From Candidatus Kaistia colombiensis (GTDB lineage: Bacteria > Pseudomonadota > Alphaproteobacteria > Rhizobiales > Kaistiaceae): a stretch of 64,000 nt of DNA. This document shows, piece after piece, positions 41,586 through 50,435 of the stretch. Location of the stretch: contig CP119318.1 in assembly GCA_029203105.1 (NCBI GenBank), forward strand, positions 2,928,501 to 2,992,500, read 5' to 3'. How positions within the stretch are numbered: the first letter of the stretch is position 1; each line of letters starts with the position of its first letter. Both the position numbers and the translations under genes were made by a program. The notes beneath the pieces are model-generated. The model was not told where the DNA came from. It saw only the letters and a program-made list of their open reading frames with translations, and made no database searches.

Positions 41586-41891
41586 TCAATGCGTCCAGGA
41601 CTGCAGGCGGCCGAACTTGAAATTGTCGGAATAGGAGATCTTCTTGCGCGTGTCGTCCTGCGCCGGCATCAGCTGATAGGGAATGCCGTTCTTCTCGGCA
41701 TAGGCCACGGCTTCTTCCTGCGTTTCGAAGCTGAGCTTGATCTGTCGCTTCATGTCGGAAGACGAGGTGTAGCCCATCAGCGGCTCGACGGAGACCGGGA
41801 TTTCCGGCTCATAGGAGAGCGTCCAACGCTCGGTCTTCGCCCTACCCGACTGCATCGCAGTCCGCGCCGGCCTGAAGATACGCGCAACCAT
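41586..41891 (-). CDS. Complex I accessory subunit, NDUFS4-like (ETC complex I subunit)
   Basis: A 101-residue protein beginning 'MVARIFRPARTAMQSGRAKT', with 'WTLSYEPEIPVSVEPLMGYT' and 'DMKRQIKLSFETQEEAVAYA'. This is the ETC_C1_NDUFA4/NDUFS4 family, an 18-kDa-type accessory subunit of NADH dehydrogenase found in Alphaproteobacteria and mitochondria. The ATG at 41891 follows GGAGGCGAGC. A longer frame runs into the tRNA-Pro fragment and is not real. It lies directly beside the integration site of the element at 41973. Confidence 0.92.
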   Translation of the reverse strand: MVARIFRPARTAMQSGRAKTERWTLSYEPEIPVSVEPLMGYTSSSDMKRQIKLSFETQEEAVAYAEKNGIPYQLMPAQDDTRKKISYSDNFKFGRLQSWTH

Positions 41892-41923
41892 GTCAGCTCG
41901 CCTCCATGAGATCTCTTCGGTCG

Positions 41924-41972
41924 AATGGTCGGGGCAGTAAGATTCGAACTTACGACCCTCTGGTCCCAAACC
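41924..41972. repeat. Attachment-site repeat: displaced 3' half of tRNA-Pro
   Basis: A 49-bp segment identical to 43560-43608. It covers the tRNA-Pro sequence from the anticodon loop through the T-arm to the CCA end on the reverse strand, then one or two outside bases. The 5' half of the tRNA does not follow, so this copy cannot be a working tRNA. This is the pattern left when an element integrates into the 3' end of a tRNA gene and supplies its own copy of that end. Confidence 0.88.
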
Positions 41973-42068
41973 TCCAGACCCGGCGGTTAAGGCGTTCTCC
42001 AATAAGGGCGAACTTATAGGTGTGTCAACACTTTATCGCCAATCGCCTACAACAACTCTCTGACTTTA

Positions 42069-42527
42069 TTGCGCTATTCGGAGCACCCCTTTTTGTCCCA
42101 CTTTTGTCCCACTCGGCACATTGCCGACATCGAGAAGCAGATCCGCCGGGAGATGCAGGGCATCGAGCATGACGTCGAAAGGATGTGCGAGCAGATGAAC
42201 AGCCAGACGATCGGCGAGGGTCATTTGGGCATCAAGCTGATGCAGCGCATCGCTCCTCCGCTCATCGCAAAAATCACCGCGGCTCAGGCTAAGGCGCTGG
42301 CCGGTGTGACCTCCGAGAAGCGCGGTCGCCCGCAGCTCTGGTGGTGGATGATCCAGATGATGTGGTCCGGGTCACTCGCTGTGATTGTGCTGAATGACTC
42401 CTTCAGAGAGAGGCAGACACCAATAATCGCCACATGCCTAGTTGCGCGTATACTTAAGGTACAATACAGATCCCGTAGTGAGCAGACCGTTGTACGATGC
42501 CGCTTCAAAGCTAGGAAAAATCCATGA
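42069..42527 (+). CDS. Hypothetical protein in the element
   Basis: An open frame of 152 residues at most. The first 25 residues overlap the attachment-side repeats and are doubtful; a start at an inner ATG (42153) is possible. The middle part, 'IEHDVERMCEQMNSQTIGEG' and 'LIAKITAAQAKALAG', looks helical. 'WWWMIQMMWSGSLAVIVLND' is hydrophobic. Its stop overlaps the XRE start by 4 bases (ATGA), the best evidence that it is translated. No family recognised. Confidence 0.4.
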   Translation: MRYSEHPFLSHFCPTRHIADIEKQIRREMQGIEHDVERMCEQMNSQTIGEGHLGIKLMQRIAPPLIAKITAAQAKALAGVTSEKRGRPQLWWWMIQMMWSGSLAVIVLNDSFRERQTPIIATCLVARILKVQYRSRSEQTVVRCRFKARKNP

Positions 42528-42826
42528 GTTACAGTCACCCCCAACAAGGGAAGGAAGCGGAGAGGCTGCGCAAGGAGGCTGGAGCCTATCTAAAGAAGCT
42601 CCGCGAGGCCGAGGAGATCACCCAAAAGGATCTCGCTGCGACGATCGGGTTCGAGTACTACACGATGGTCTCGGCTGTGGAGTCCGGACGGACGCGCATC
42701 CCGCCGGATCGGATGCGGGCCTGGGCTGTCGCCCTGAAGCGCGAACCGGCGGAGTTCGGCAAGCGGATGCTCCAGTACTACGACCCGCATATGTGGAGCA
42801 TGCTTTTCGGGGAACAGAAGGTCTAG
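42524..42826 (+). CDS. XRE-family helix-turn-helix regulator
   Basis: A 100-residue protein. The HTH_3 domain covers about residues 22-75: 'LKKLREAEEITQKDLAATIG' then 'YYTMVSAVESGRTRIPPDRM'. The tail 'FGKRMLQYYDPHMWSMLFGE' is short. The start overlaps the previous stop by ATGA. Regulators of this kind control excision or toxin-antitoxin modules on mobile elements; which applies here is not clear. Confidence 0.85.
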   Translation: MSYSHPQQGKEAERLRKEAGAYLKKLREAEEITQKDLAATIGFEYYTMVSAVESGRTRIPPDRMRAWAVALKREPAEFGKRMLQYYDPHMWSMLFGEQKV

Positions 42827-42930
42827 CTGACGGTCCCTGCGGGACGACCGTCCATCCGAGCACCGCCCGGGACGGGCAGAGATGCTCCAGCAGATCAATG
42901 GGCTCGCCATCGATACCGATCCCCACCCCG

Positions 42931-43116
42931 ATGCCGCCTCTACATGTCCGAGGCCTCCGCGACGCGTTCGCTTCGAAGCTGCGGATGAACGGGATGGCGC
43001 TCGATGGGATCCAGAAGCTGCTCGGTCACTCCGACCCGTCGATGACCCAGAAGTACGCCAACCTCACCATCGACAAGGCATCGTTCGACGCGGTCGACAT
43101 GCTCAACGCACTGTAA
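42931..43116 (+). pseudogene. Tyrosine recombinase (phage integrase), C-terminal fragment
   Basis: About 61 residues match the end of the integrase catalytic domain: 'VRGLRDAFASKLRMNGMAL' (box II, with Arg in place of the usual first His), 'IQKLLGHSDPSMTQKYANLT' with the His and the nucleophile Tyr. The N-terminal arm-binding, core-binding and first catalytic Arg regions are missing. The fragment points toward the intact tRNA-Pro, the normal position of an integrase gene next to its att site. Confidence 0.82.
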
Positions 43117-43127
43117 AAGGAAGTCGC

Positions 43128-43442
43128 ATGACCCTGCAGGAATTCCTCACGGCTATGTCCCAGGTCGAAATCCCGACTGTTGGAGAGCCCCGCGAAGTGA
43201 CGCCGGACAACTTTGACGCGTTCAAGGAGGGGGTGATTTTTGCAGCGGCAGTCCTCGACCGAGTGAACCGGACCCACGTCCGCGGCCATGCCGTCGAGGG
43301 TCTGACTGGTGGCCAGGATCAGCGCTCTGCAGCCGACGTCGTCGGTGCGCTGTCGCAGTGTCGCGAGGCGTTCACAGGCGCTCTGAATTCGGTCTGCAAT
43401 AGTTTTGAGGAGCGGACGAAGGGTGGCGGCAGTGTTCGCTAG
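43128..43442 (+). CDS. Small hypothetical protein after the integrase fragment
   Basis: A 104-residue protein starting at an ATG with a strong AAAAGGAAG site 11 bases after the integrase stop. The sequence is mostly helical ('TLQEFLTAMSQVEIPTVGEP', 'SAADVVGALSQCREAFTGAL') with a basic end. No family recognised. Its position between integrase and att site suggests it belonged to the element. Confidence 0.6.
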   Translation: MTLQEFLTAMSQVEIPTVGEPREVTPDNFDAFKEGVIFAAAVLDRVNRTHVRGHAVEGLTGGQDQRSAADVVGALSQCREAFTGALNSVCNSFEERTKGGGSVR

Positions 43443-43559
43443 GGTGAGTCGGTCGCCTCTCTGGGGCGAAGTTTCTGCCCCAGATGCGCCCCATACAATA
43501 ACTTGAACAGTTAAGGATGCTTAATCGTCGCTTCTAACCCCTTGATATTTAAGGGGGAA

Positions 43560-43638
<79 letters not shown>

Positions 43639-43888
43639 ACATTCATGACAGGGGTGGATTACACGGTCCGCGTCACGTCTTCAAGGCATTGCGCCGCGAC
43701 AATTCTCTGCCTCAACAGCGCATCCGCGGCTTGCGCCGCATTTGGCCGGGATGGCCGCCCGGCCGCGCCGTCCGTCCGGCGCAATGCGATCACGAAAACC
43801 CTTCGGATGGTGCCATCTTCCGTGGCACGCGCCGCGATTCCGACCACGCGCCAAGTCCCAATACGCCCGGATTCGACCGGGCAACCTG

Positions 43889-45400
43889 TCAGGAAGCGAG
43901 CGCGGTGGGCAGGGGGCGACCGAGCAACCAGAGGCTTGTCTGCTCGGCCGAGATCGGCTTGCCGAACAGGTAGCCCTGGCCGATATCGCAGCCGAGCTCA
44001 CGGAGGGTCGCAAGGATTTCCGGCGCTTCGATGCCCTCGGCCGTGGTGGCAAGATCGAAAGTGCCGGCCAGCTGCACGATGGCGCGAACGATTCGCCAGC
44101 CCTCTTCGTCGCGCCGGGCGCTTTCGACGAAGCCGCGATCGATCTTCAGGCGATCGACGGGTAGATCGCTCAGGTGCCGCAGGCTGGAGTAGCCGGTGCC
44201 AAAATCATCCAGCGCAACCGATACGCCGACATTGCGCAGCGTGGTCAGGATCAGGCGGGCCGAAGAGACCTCGTCGACCAGCGCGTTTTCGGTGATTTCC
44301 AGCTCCAGCCGGGCCGGTGAGAAATTTTCCTTGGCGAGGATATCCAGGATGCGCGTCGCCATCTGCGGCTCGGCGAACTGGGTCGGCGAGATGTTGACCG
44401 ACAGGCGCAGCTCCGAAGGCCAGCCACGGGCGTCGCTGCAGGCGCGCACAAGCAGCTTGTCGAACAGCTCGCCAATCCGGCCGATCTCCTCGGCGACTGG
44501 AATGAATGCCGCTGGCGGAACCAGGCCGCGCGTCGGATGCTGCCAGCGTGCCAGTACCTCGAATCCGATGAGGCGATCGCCGTCAAGGGCGATCAGCGGC
44601 TGGTAGTAGGGAACGATCTCGCCTTCGTCCAAGGCGCGCCGAAGATCCGCCTCAAGGGCGTGGCGCTCCTTGACGGCCTCCTCCGTACCAGCCTCGAACC
44701 GGTGCACCTTGCCGCGCGCGCTTCGTCTGGCTCCGCCAAGCGCCATTTCGGCAGCGCGGAACAGTTCGTTGCCGCTGACCTGCGGCTGTTCCGCGACGGC
44801 CATGCCGATCGAAGCGCTGATGCGGACGCTGCCATTCTGGATCGGAACCGGCGCAGCGATATCTTCCAGCATACGATGGCCGACGCTCTCCGGGAGGGCG
44901 CCGACGTCCCCTTCCAGAAGGAGGGCGAATCGATCTCCGCCGACACGTGCAACCGTGGTGCCGGCGGTCTTGGGGGTGGAAAGCCGTCGCGCCGTCTCGA
45001 CCAGCAGGAGATCGCCGGCCGCGTGACCATGTGCGTCATTCACGGACTTGAAGCGATTGAGGTCAACGAGAAGCACCGAGACCGCTGGTCCGCCGCCACG
45101 CCAGCGTCCGAGCGCCTTATCGAGCGATCGCATGAAAGTGGCCCGGTTGAGCAGGCCGGTGAGAGGATCGATCCTGGAGGTCGCGCTGAGCCGCCGCTGC
45201 TTGCGGTGCGACAGATTGAGAGCGTGGCGCAGCCGGACCAGGTTCCGCTGCATAGAAAGGCCGATGGCCAGGAAAAGGGCCAGGGCAGCCGCAAGGTAAA
45301 GGGGGGAGATGCCCGCACCCATGCCAAGGGGCGCTGCGAACATACCGATTGCGGCCAACAGAAAGGCGCTGAACCCCAGAAGAAGGATGCCGATCAACAT
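43889..45400 (-). CDS. GGDEF/EAL cyclic-di-GMP protein
   Basis: A 503-residue protein. Two hydrophobic segments (about residues 2-25 and 32-50) anchor it in the membrane. The GGDEF domain (about 78-235) has 'GGDRF' at 154-158 in place of GGDEF, so the catalytic Glu is Arg and diguanylate cyclase activity is unlikely. The EAL domain (about 245-495) has 'GFEVLARW', 'LDDFGTGYSSL' and 'TTAEGIE', all needed for phosphodiesterase function. It probably degrades c-di-GMP, with the GGDEF part as a GTP sensor. It begins beside the tRNA-Pro and stands alone. Confidence 0.93.
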   Translation of the reverse strand: MLIGILLLGFSAFLLAAIGMFAAPLGMGAGISPLYLAAALALFLAIGLSMQRNLVRLRHALNLSHRKQRRLSATSRIDPLTGLLNRATFMRSLDKALGRWRGGGPAVSVLLVDLNRFKSVNDAHGHAAGDLLLVETARRLSTPKTAGTTVARVGGDRFALLLEGDVGALPESVGHRMLEDIAAPVPIQNGSVRISASIGMAVAEQPQVSGNELFRAAEMALGGARRSARGKVHRFEAGTEEAVKERHALEADLRRALDEGEIVPYYQPLIALDGDRLIGFEVLARWQHPTRGLVPPAAFIPVAEEIGRIGELFDKLLVRACSDARGWPSELRLSVNISPTQFAEPQMATRILDILAKENFSPARLELEITENALVDEVSSARLILTTLRNVGVSVALDDFGTGYSSLRHLSDLPVDRLKIDRGFVESARRDEEGWRIVRAIVQLAGTFDLATTAEGIEAPEILATLRELGCDIGQGYLFGKPISAEQTSLWLLGRPLPTALAS

Positions 45401-45737
45401 GATAACTGCCTACCGCGCCCCGGGGCTGTCGCGCACAACAACGCACTGATTTCTCGATGCACTTGCCCAGGACCCATTCCGACCCAGCACTAGAGTCACG
45501 GATAACATCTAAACAAGTCAATCGAATAATGGGATTAGATACTTAGTCGAGGCGCTCGCGCCCGTTGCTCCCGTTTATTTCGATGGAGACTGGCCGGTCG
45601 AACCCGGACGGACGAGCGTCTGGCTGCGCAAAGAGGTCGGCCAGGTCCGCGAGTATCGAGTCGATCGCTCTGATTCCTGGCGTCTGCCGCATGGTACGAG
45701 GGGCGGAGCGGCACGATAGATCTGATAGACAAACAAA
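45401..45737. other. Intergenic region upstream of the GGDEF/EAL gene
   Basis: 337 bases between the GGDEF/EAL start and the efp terminator. It is relatively AT-rich at 45500-45545, where the promoter of the GGDEF/EAL gene probably lies. No coding sequence or RNA gene is recognised. Confidence 0.4.
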
Positions 45738-45766
45738 AACGGCGCCGGGCGGGAGCCCGACGCCGT
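45738..45766 (-). terminator. Intrinsic terminator after efp
   Basis: A 13-position stem (AACGGCGCCGGGC with GCCCGACGCCGTT, one mismatch, 3-base loop) followed on the reverse strand by a T-rich run (complement of 45731-45739). It lies 42 bases past the efp stop. Confidence 0.8.
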
Positions 45767-45808
45767 TCGAAGGAAACGCTTGCGGCGAGTCATCCGACTC
45801 CGAGCGAC

Positions 45809-46375
45809 TCAGTCCTTGGCGCGCTCGACATAGGAGCCGTCTTCGGTCAGCACGACGATGCGCGTGCCCGGGCCGATATGCGGCGGCACCGTCGAGCGGA
45901 CGCCGTTCGACAGGATCGCCGGCTTGTAGGACGAGGAGGCGGTCTGGCCCTTGGTCACCGGCTCGGTCTCGACGACTTCCAGCGTCACGCGCTGCGGCAG
46001 CTCGATCGCCGACGGCCTGTCGTCGAAGACCGAGAGCGGACGACTCATGCCTTCCTGGAGATAGGGAGCGGCGTCGCCGACAACGTCCGTCGAGACGATC
46101 GCTGGTCGTAGTTCTCGGTGTTCATGAAGGTGAAGCCTTCGCCGTCCTGGTAGAGATAGGTGAAGTCGCGATCCTCGACGAAGGCGCGCTCGACCTGCTC
46201 GGTCGTCTTGTAGCGCTTCGAGATCTTCACGCCGTCGGCCAGGCCGCGCATGTCGATCTGCGTCGTCGGCGTGCCCTTGCCGGGATGGAAGCTTTCGGCG
46301 ATCAGGACGGAATAGAGCTTGCCGTCGATCTCGAGAACATTGCCCTTGCGGACCTGGACTGGCGATGACCTTCAC
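45809..46375 (-). pseudogene. efp: Elongation factor P, frameshifted in this sequence
   Basis: EF-P of normal length (about 188 residues), readable only by changing frame twice. Frame 1 gives GTG-start 'KVIAS'; removing one C near 46359 restores 'VRKGNVLEIDGKL', the modified-lysine loop 'SFHPGKGTPTTQIDMRGLA' and 'KTTEQVERAFVEDRDF'. A second shift near 46106 leads to 'STDVVGDAAPYLQEGM' through 'TEDGSYVERAKD'. All domains are conserved between shifts. EF-P rescues ribosomes at polyproline. epmA and epmB lie divergently beside it. The breaks look like sequence errors, not decay. Confidence 0.88.
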
Positions 46376-46517
46376 GAATTAATCCTCAGATTGGCGTCGG
46401 CGCCCGTACAAAGGCGCGATAATGGCGCGCACCATAGCGATTCCGCTGGTTCGCGCCAGTCGAATCTCGCCGATGCCGGCAGGCTTGCCCGGTGTCGATG
46501 ACAGGAGAAGCTTGAGA

Positions 46518-47570
46518 ATGACCCGCGCATCCCCCTGGTGGACGCCGCATGTGCATGCGGATCGCCGTCCGTTCCTGATGAAGCGCGGACGCATCAAGGC
46601 AGCGGTGCACAACTGGTTCGAGCAGCGCGATTTCGTCGAGGTCGAATGCGGCATCGTCCAGGTCTCGCCCGGCAACGAGGCGCACCTGCATGCCTTTGCG
46701 CACCGAGCGCGTCTTTCCGGACGGACGCGCCAGCCGCTCTACCTGCACACCTCGCCGGAATTCGCGGCCAAGAAGCTGCTGGCGGCCGGCGAACAGCGGA
46801 TCTTCACGCTTCGGCCCGGTGTTCCGGAACCGCGAGCGCGGCCCGCGCCACGCCTGTGAGTTCACCATGCTGGAATGGTATCGCGCCGGCGAGCCCTACG
46901 AGGCGCTGATGCGCGACTGCGCCGAGCTGCTCGCCGTCGCGGCGGACGCAGCGGAAACGCGCCGGTTCACTCCATCGCGGCTTCGAATCGGATCCCTTCG
47001 CCGAGCCCGAGCGGCTGACGGTCGCCGAGGCCTTCCTGCGCCATGCCGGCATCGACCTGCTCGCAACGCTCGACGCCGACGGGTCGGCCGATCGCGACGC
47101 GCTGGCGGCGCAGGCGACGGCGACCGGCATCCGCATCGTCGTCGACGATAGCTGGTCGCGACATCTTCAGCCGCATCATCGCCGAGAAGGTCGAGCCCAA
47201 TCTGGGGCAGGGCCGGCCGACGGTGCTCTGCGAATATCCCGCTCGTCGAGGCGGCGCTTGGCGCGCCCGAAGCCGAGCGATCCGCGCGTCGCCGAGCGCT
47301 TCGAGCTCTATTGCCTGCGGCGTCGAGCTCGCCAACGGCTTCGGCGAGCTGACCGACCCGGCCGAGCAGCGCCGGCGCTTCATCGCTGAGATGGACGAGA
47401 AGGAGCGCGTCTATGGCGACCGCTATCCGCTCGACGAAGACTTTCTCTGGCCGCGCTCGCCATCATGCCGGAGGCCTCCGGCATCGCGCTCGGCTTCGAC
47501 CGGCTGGTCATGCTGGCCACTGGCGCACGGCGTCTCGAGGTTGTGATCTGGACACCGGCGGCCGAATGAC
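46518..47570 (+). pseudogene. epmA: EF-P lysine ligase EpmA, frameshifted in this sequence
   Basis: A class II lysyl-tRNA-synthetase-like protein of about 350 residues, broken by about eight small indels. Pieces in order are 'RPFLMKRGRIKAAVHNWFEQ', 'RQPLYLHTSPEFAAKKLLAA', 'FRNRERGPRHACEFTMLEWY', 'EPERLTVAEAFLRHAGIDLL', 'CGVELANGFGELTDPAEQRR' and 'MPEASGIALGFDRLVMLATG'. Most shifts are repaired by deleting one base. It attaches beta-lysine to the EF-P lysine. It is followed after 14 bases by epmB. No anticodon-binding domain is present, as expected for EpmA. Confidence 0.87.
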
Positions 47571-47584
47571 CGAAAGAGTGCGGA

Positions 47585-48655
47585 ATGTCGCGCTCACCCG
47601 TCATTCCGCTCGAAAAGTCACTGACCCTGCGGTCGCCAGCCGCCCTGGTCGAGGCCGGTCTTGTGCCGGTGTCGGCGCGCGAGGGGCTGGACCGCGTGGC
47701 GGAGCGCTATGCCGTGGCGGTGACGCCGGCGATGGCCGAAGCTGATCGATGCGAGCGATCCGACGACCCGATCGCGCGCCAGTTCGTGCCGACGACGGCC
47801 GAGCTGACGACGCTGCCCGAGGAGCGGGCCGACCCGATCGGCGACGATGCGCACAGCCCGGTCCGGGGCTGGTGCATCGCTATCCCGACCGCGTGCTGCT
47901 GAAGCTCGTGCATGTCTGCGCCGGTCTATTGCCGCTTCTGCTTCCGGCGCGAGACGGTCGGCCCCGGCGGCCCGACGCATGCTGGGCGACAGGAGCTGGA
48001 AGCAGCGCTCGCCTATATCCGCGAGCGCCCGGAGATCTGGGAAGTCGTCTTCACCGGCGGCGATCCGCTGGTGATCGCGCCGCGCCGGCTGGCCGAGCTG
48101 CTGGCGCGGTTTCGCGCCATCGACCACGTCAAGATCCTGCGCTTTCACACCCGCGTCCCGATCGTCGACCCAGCCCGGATCACGGCCGAGCTGGTCGCGG
48201 CGCTGCGCAACACCGGCAAGACCGTCTATGTCGCCATCCACGCCAATCATCCGCGTGAGCTGACGGCGGAGGCGAAGGCGGCATTGGCGCGGCTCGCCGA
48301 TGCCGGCGTCTCGATGGTCAGCCAGACGGTGCTGCTCAAGGGCATCAATGACGATCCCGAGACGATGGCGGCGCTGATGCGTGGTTTCGTCGAGGCGCGG
48401 GTGAAGCCCTATTACCTGCATCACGGCGACCTCGCGCCGGGCACCAGCCATTTCCGCACCTCGATCGCGGAAGGGCAGGCGCTGATGCGCGCCCTGCGCG
48501 GCCGGCTCTCCGGCCTGGCCCAGCCGACCTATGTGCTCGATATTCCCGGCGGCTATGGCAAGGTGCCGATCGGACCGGACTATGTCGGCGAGGATGACAC
48601 CGTCACCGACCCGAATGGCGGCGAGCACGCCTACCGGTTCAACGACGCCGTGTGA
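47585..48655 (+). pseudogene. epmB: EF-P lysine 2,3-aminomutase EpmB, frameshifted in this sequence
   Basis: A radical-SAM lysine 2,3-aminomutase of about 355 residues. Four indels lie before about 47925; from there the frame is open to the stop. Pieces include 'DPIARQFVPTTAELTTLPEE', 'RYPDRVLLKLVHVCA' leading to the cluster motif C-x3-C-x2-C in 'VYCRFCFRRETVG', 'WEVVFTGGDPLVIAPRRL' and 'VKPYYLHHGDLAPGTSHFR'. It makes beta-lysine for EpmA. The hydroxylase EpmC is not in the window. Confidence 0.88.
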
Positions 48656-48733
48656 ACGACCGCGTCCGGTCGGCTTGCGATGCGCCGGCCGGCGATGGCA
48701 GTGTTGTTCGATCATTCCGCAAGAGGTTCCGTT

Positions 48734-49369
48734 TTGTACCAGCCGCCCGCATTCCGTGAAGACCGGCTCGATGTCCTGCATGGGCTGATGCGCGCCCATC
48801 CGCTCGCCATGCTGGTGACGGCCGGCGAGGGCGGTCTGATGGCCAATCTGATCCCGTTCCTGATCGACCCGGTCGGCGCCGAGAAAGGCCTGCTGCGGGC
48901 GCATCTGGCGCGTGCCAACGATCAGGTGGCGGCATTGCGGGCCGGCTCCGAGGCGATGGTCCTGTTCCAGGGCCCGAATGCCTATGTGACGCCGAACTGG
49001 TACGCGACCAAGGCTGAGACCCACAAGGTGGTGCCGACCTGGAACTACATCACCGTGCATGCTTGGGGCACGCCGCGCGTTCTCGATTCGGGCGAGTGGC
49101 TGCGCCGGCAGGTCGGCGAGCTGACCGATGAGAACGAGAAGGCACAGGCGCATGCCTGGCGGGTCGACGATGCGCCCGAGCCATTTGTCGCGGCGCAGCT
49201 GAAGGGCATTGTCGGCCTGGAAATCCCGATTTCGCGCATCGAAGGCAAGTGGAAGGTCAGCCAGAACCGGCCGGCTGCGGATCGCGAACGTGTCATCGAC
49301 GGATTTCGTCAGCTCGATCATCCAATGGCCGAGCTGATCGCCGAGCGCCACCGCGGCGATGCCGAGTAG
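48734..49369 (+). CDS. PaiB-family FMN-binding protein
   Basis: A 211-residue protein of the FMN-binding negative transcriptional regulator (PaiB) family. It starts at TTG with 'YQPPAFREDRLDVLHGLMRA' and has 'AHPLAMLVTAGEGGLMANLI', 'VTPNWYATKAETHKVVPTWN' and 'VGLEIPISRIEGKWKVSQNR', all family marks. AAGAGG precedes the TTG; an ATG at 48680 would add 18 unrelated residues. In Bacillus, PaiB affects protease and sporulation genes, but in Proteobacteria the role is mostly unknown. Confidence 0.9.
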   Translation: MYQPPAFREDRLDVLHGLMRAHPLAMLVTAGEGGLMANLIPFLIDPVGAEKGLLRAHLARANDQVAALRAGSEAMVLFQGPNAYVTPNWYATKAETHKVVPTWNYITVHAWGTPRVLDSGEWLRRQVGELTDENEKAQAHAWRVDDAPEPFVAAQLKGIVGLEIPISRIEGKWKVSQNRPAADRERVIDGFRQLDHPMAELIAERHRGDAE

Positions 49370-49424
49370 GCGCGGAGAAGGTGACTTCGGCCCGCGATCC
49401 TGAGGCCTTGTGAGGGCGACAGAG

Positions 49425-50369
49425 CTACGCGGCGGTGCCCTGTGGCTGTGATGACGCCGGATCAGGCTTTTCGGCAATGCCGGGCTGACGGGCCGGGCGG
49501 CGCGACGGCTTCTTCGCCGGCAGGAAGCGGCGGAAGATTGCCACGGCCAGCACGGCGAGCCCGATGCCGCCGACGATCCAGGTCGGTCGGATGCCGGCGG
49601 CTGGATTGAAGTTGGTCGGCAGCACCCGGCTAAAGGCGACGCCGATCTTCAGATAGTAATAGAGCGACTCGCCAAATGCCGTCGTGATGGTCACGGCGGC
49701 GCCAAGCGCGATCGTCGCCGGCAACGAGGCGATTCGGGCCTCGCCGAGCCAGGCTGCGAGCAGCCGCCAGACCAGCAGCCAGACGGCGAGGGCGGTGATG
49801 ACGATCGGCTCGGTGACGCCGAGCTTCGACTGCAGGAAGAAGTGCAGCGCCGCCAGCAGGATGATCGGATAGACGAGATGGTGTAGCCGGCGCCAGTTGA
49901 GGCCGCCCATGCGCCGCATCATGGCATTGGTCGAGGTGATCGAAAGCGGCGTCAGCAGGATCAGCACCATCAGGCCGATGGTGAGATAGACGCGGGCGAA
50001 GATCTCGGAAATGACCTTCGGGATATCCCAGGCGAGATCGCCGGCATAGGCAACGAGGTGGATCAGCCCATAGGCGAACACCGCGTTGCCGAGCGTGCGC
50101 CGGACGAACACCAGTTCCGGCCAGCGCCAGACATGGCGCAGCGGCGTCACCGCCAAAGTGAGCAGCAGGAAGCGGATTGCCCAGAGGCCGGTCTGGTGGT
50201 TGATCTCGATCATCTGCCGGGGCCCGAGCGTGCCCATCATGGCGCGGACAACCAGCCAGAGGCCGGGCAAGAACACGCCGACGAAGACGAGTGTCTTCAA
50301 CAGTGAAAAGTCGCCCTTCCTGTCCTGCCAGGGATAGAGGCGCGGGGCCGGTGTGGTGGTTCGGTTCAT
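49425..50369 (-). CDS. msrQ: Heme-binding membrane subunit MsrQ
   Basis: A 314-residue ferric-reductase-like membrane protein with about eight hydrophobic segments. Histidines in 'MIEINHQTGLWAIRFLLL', 'AYGLIHLVAYAGDL' and 'LHHLVYPIILLAALHFFLQS' fit heme b ligation. It passes electrons from the respiratory chain to MsrP, a periplasmic methionine sulfoxide reductase. The protein is about 90 residues longer than E. coli MsrQ because of additional C-terminal segments and a charged tail. msrP is not adjacent in the window. Confidence 0.88.
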   Translation of the reverse strand: MNRTTTPAPRLYPWQDRKGDFSLLKTLVFVGVFLPGLWLVVRAMMGTLGPRQMIEINHQTGLWAIRFLLLTLAVTPLRHVWRWPELVFVRRTLGNAVFAYGLIHLVAYAGDLAWDIPKVISEIFARVYLTIGLMVLILLTPLSITSTNAMMRRMGGLNWRRLHHLVYPIILLAALHFFLQSKLGVTEPIVITALAVWLLVWRLLAAWLGEARIASLPATIALGAAVTITTAFGESLYYYLKIGVAFSRVLPTNFNPAAGIRPTWIVGGIGLAVLAVAIFRRFLPAKKPSRRPARQPGIAEKPDPASSQPQGTAA

Positions 50370-50435
50370 CGGGACCTCATGCCATCGCTCTGGTCCTCAT
50401 ACGGGACCGAACAGCAATTGGCGTCACCGGAGTGA

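Noticed and set aside
41924..41972. A second tRNA-Pro gene
   Set aside because: Only the 3' half matches; the acceptor 5' strand, D-arm and half the anticodon stem are missing. It is an attachment-site repeat.
46045..47930. Programmed frameshifting in epmA/epmB
   Set aside because: There are many shifts at unrelated sites without slippery heptamers or downstream structures, and unrelated genes in a second cluster show the same pattern.
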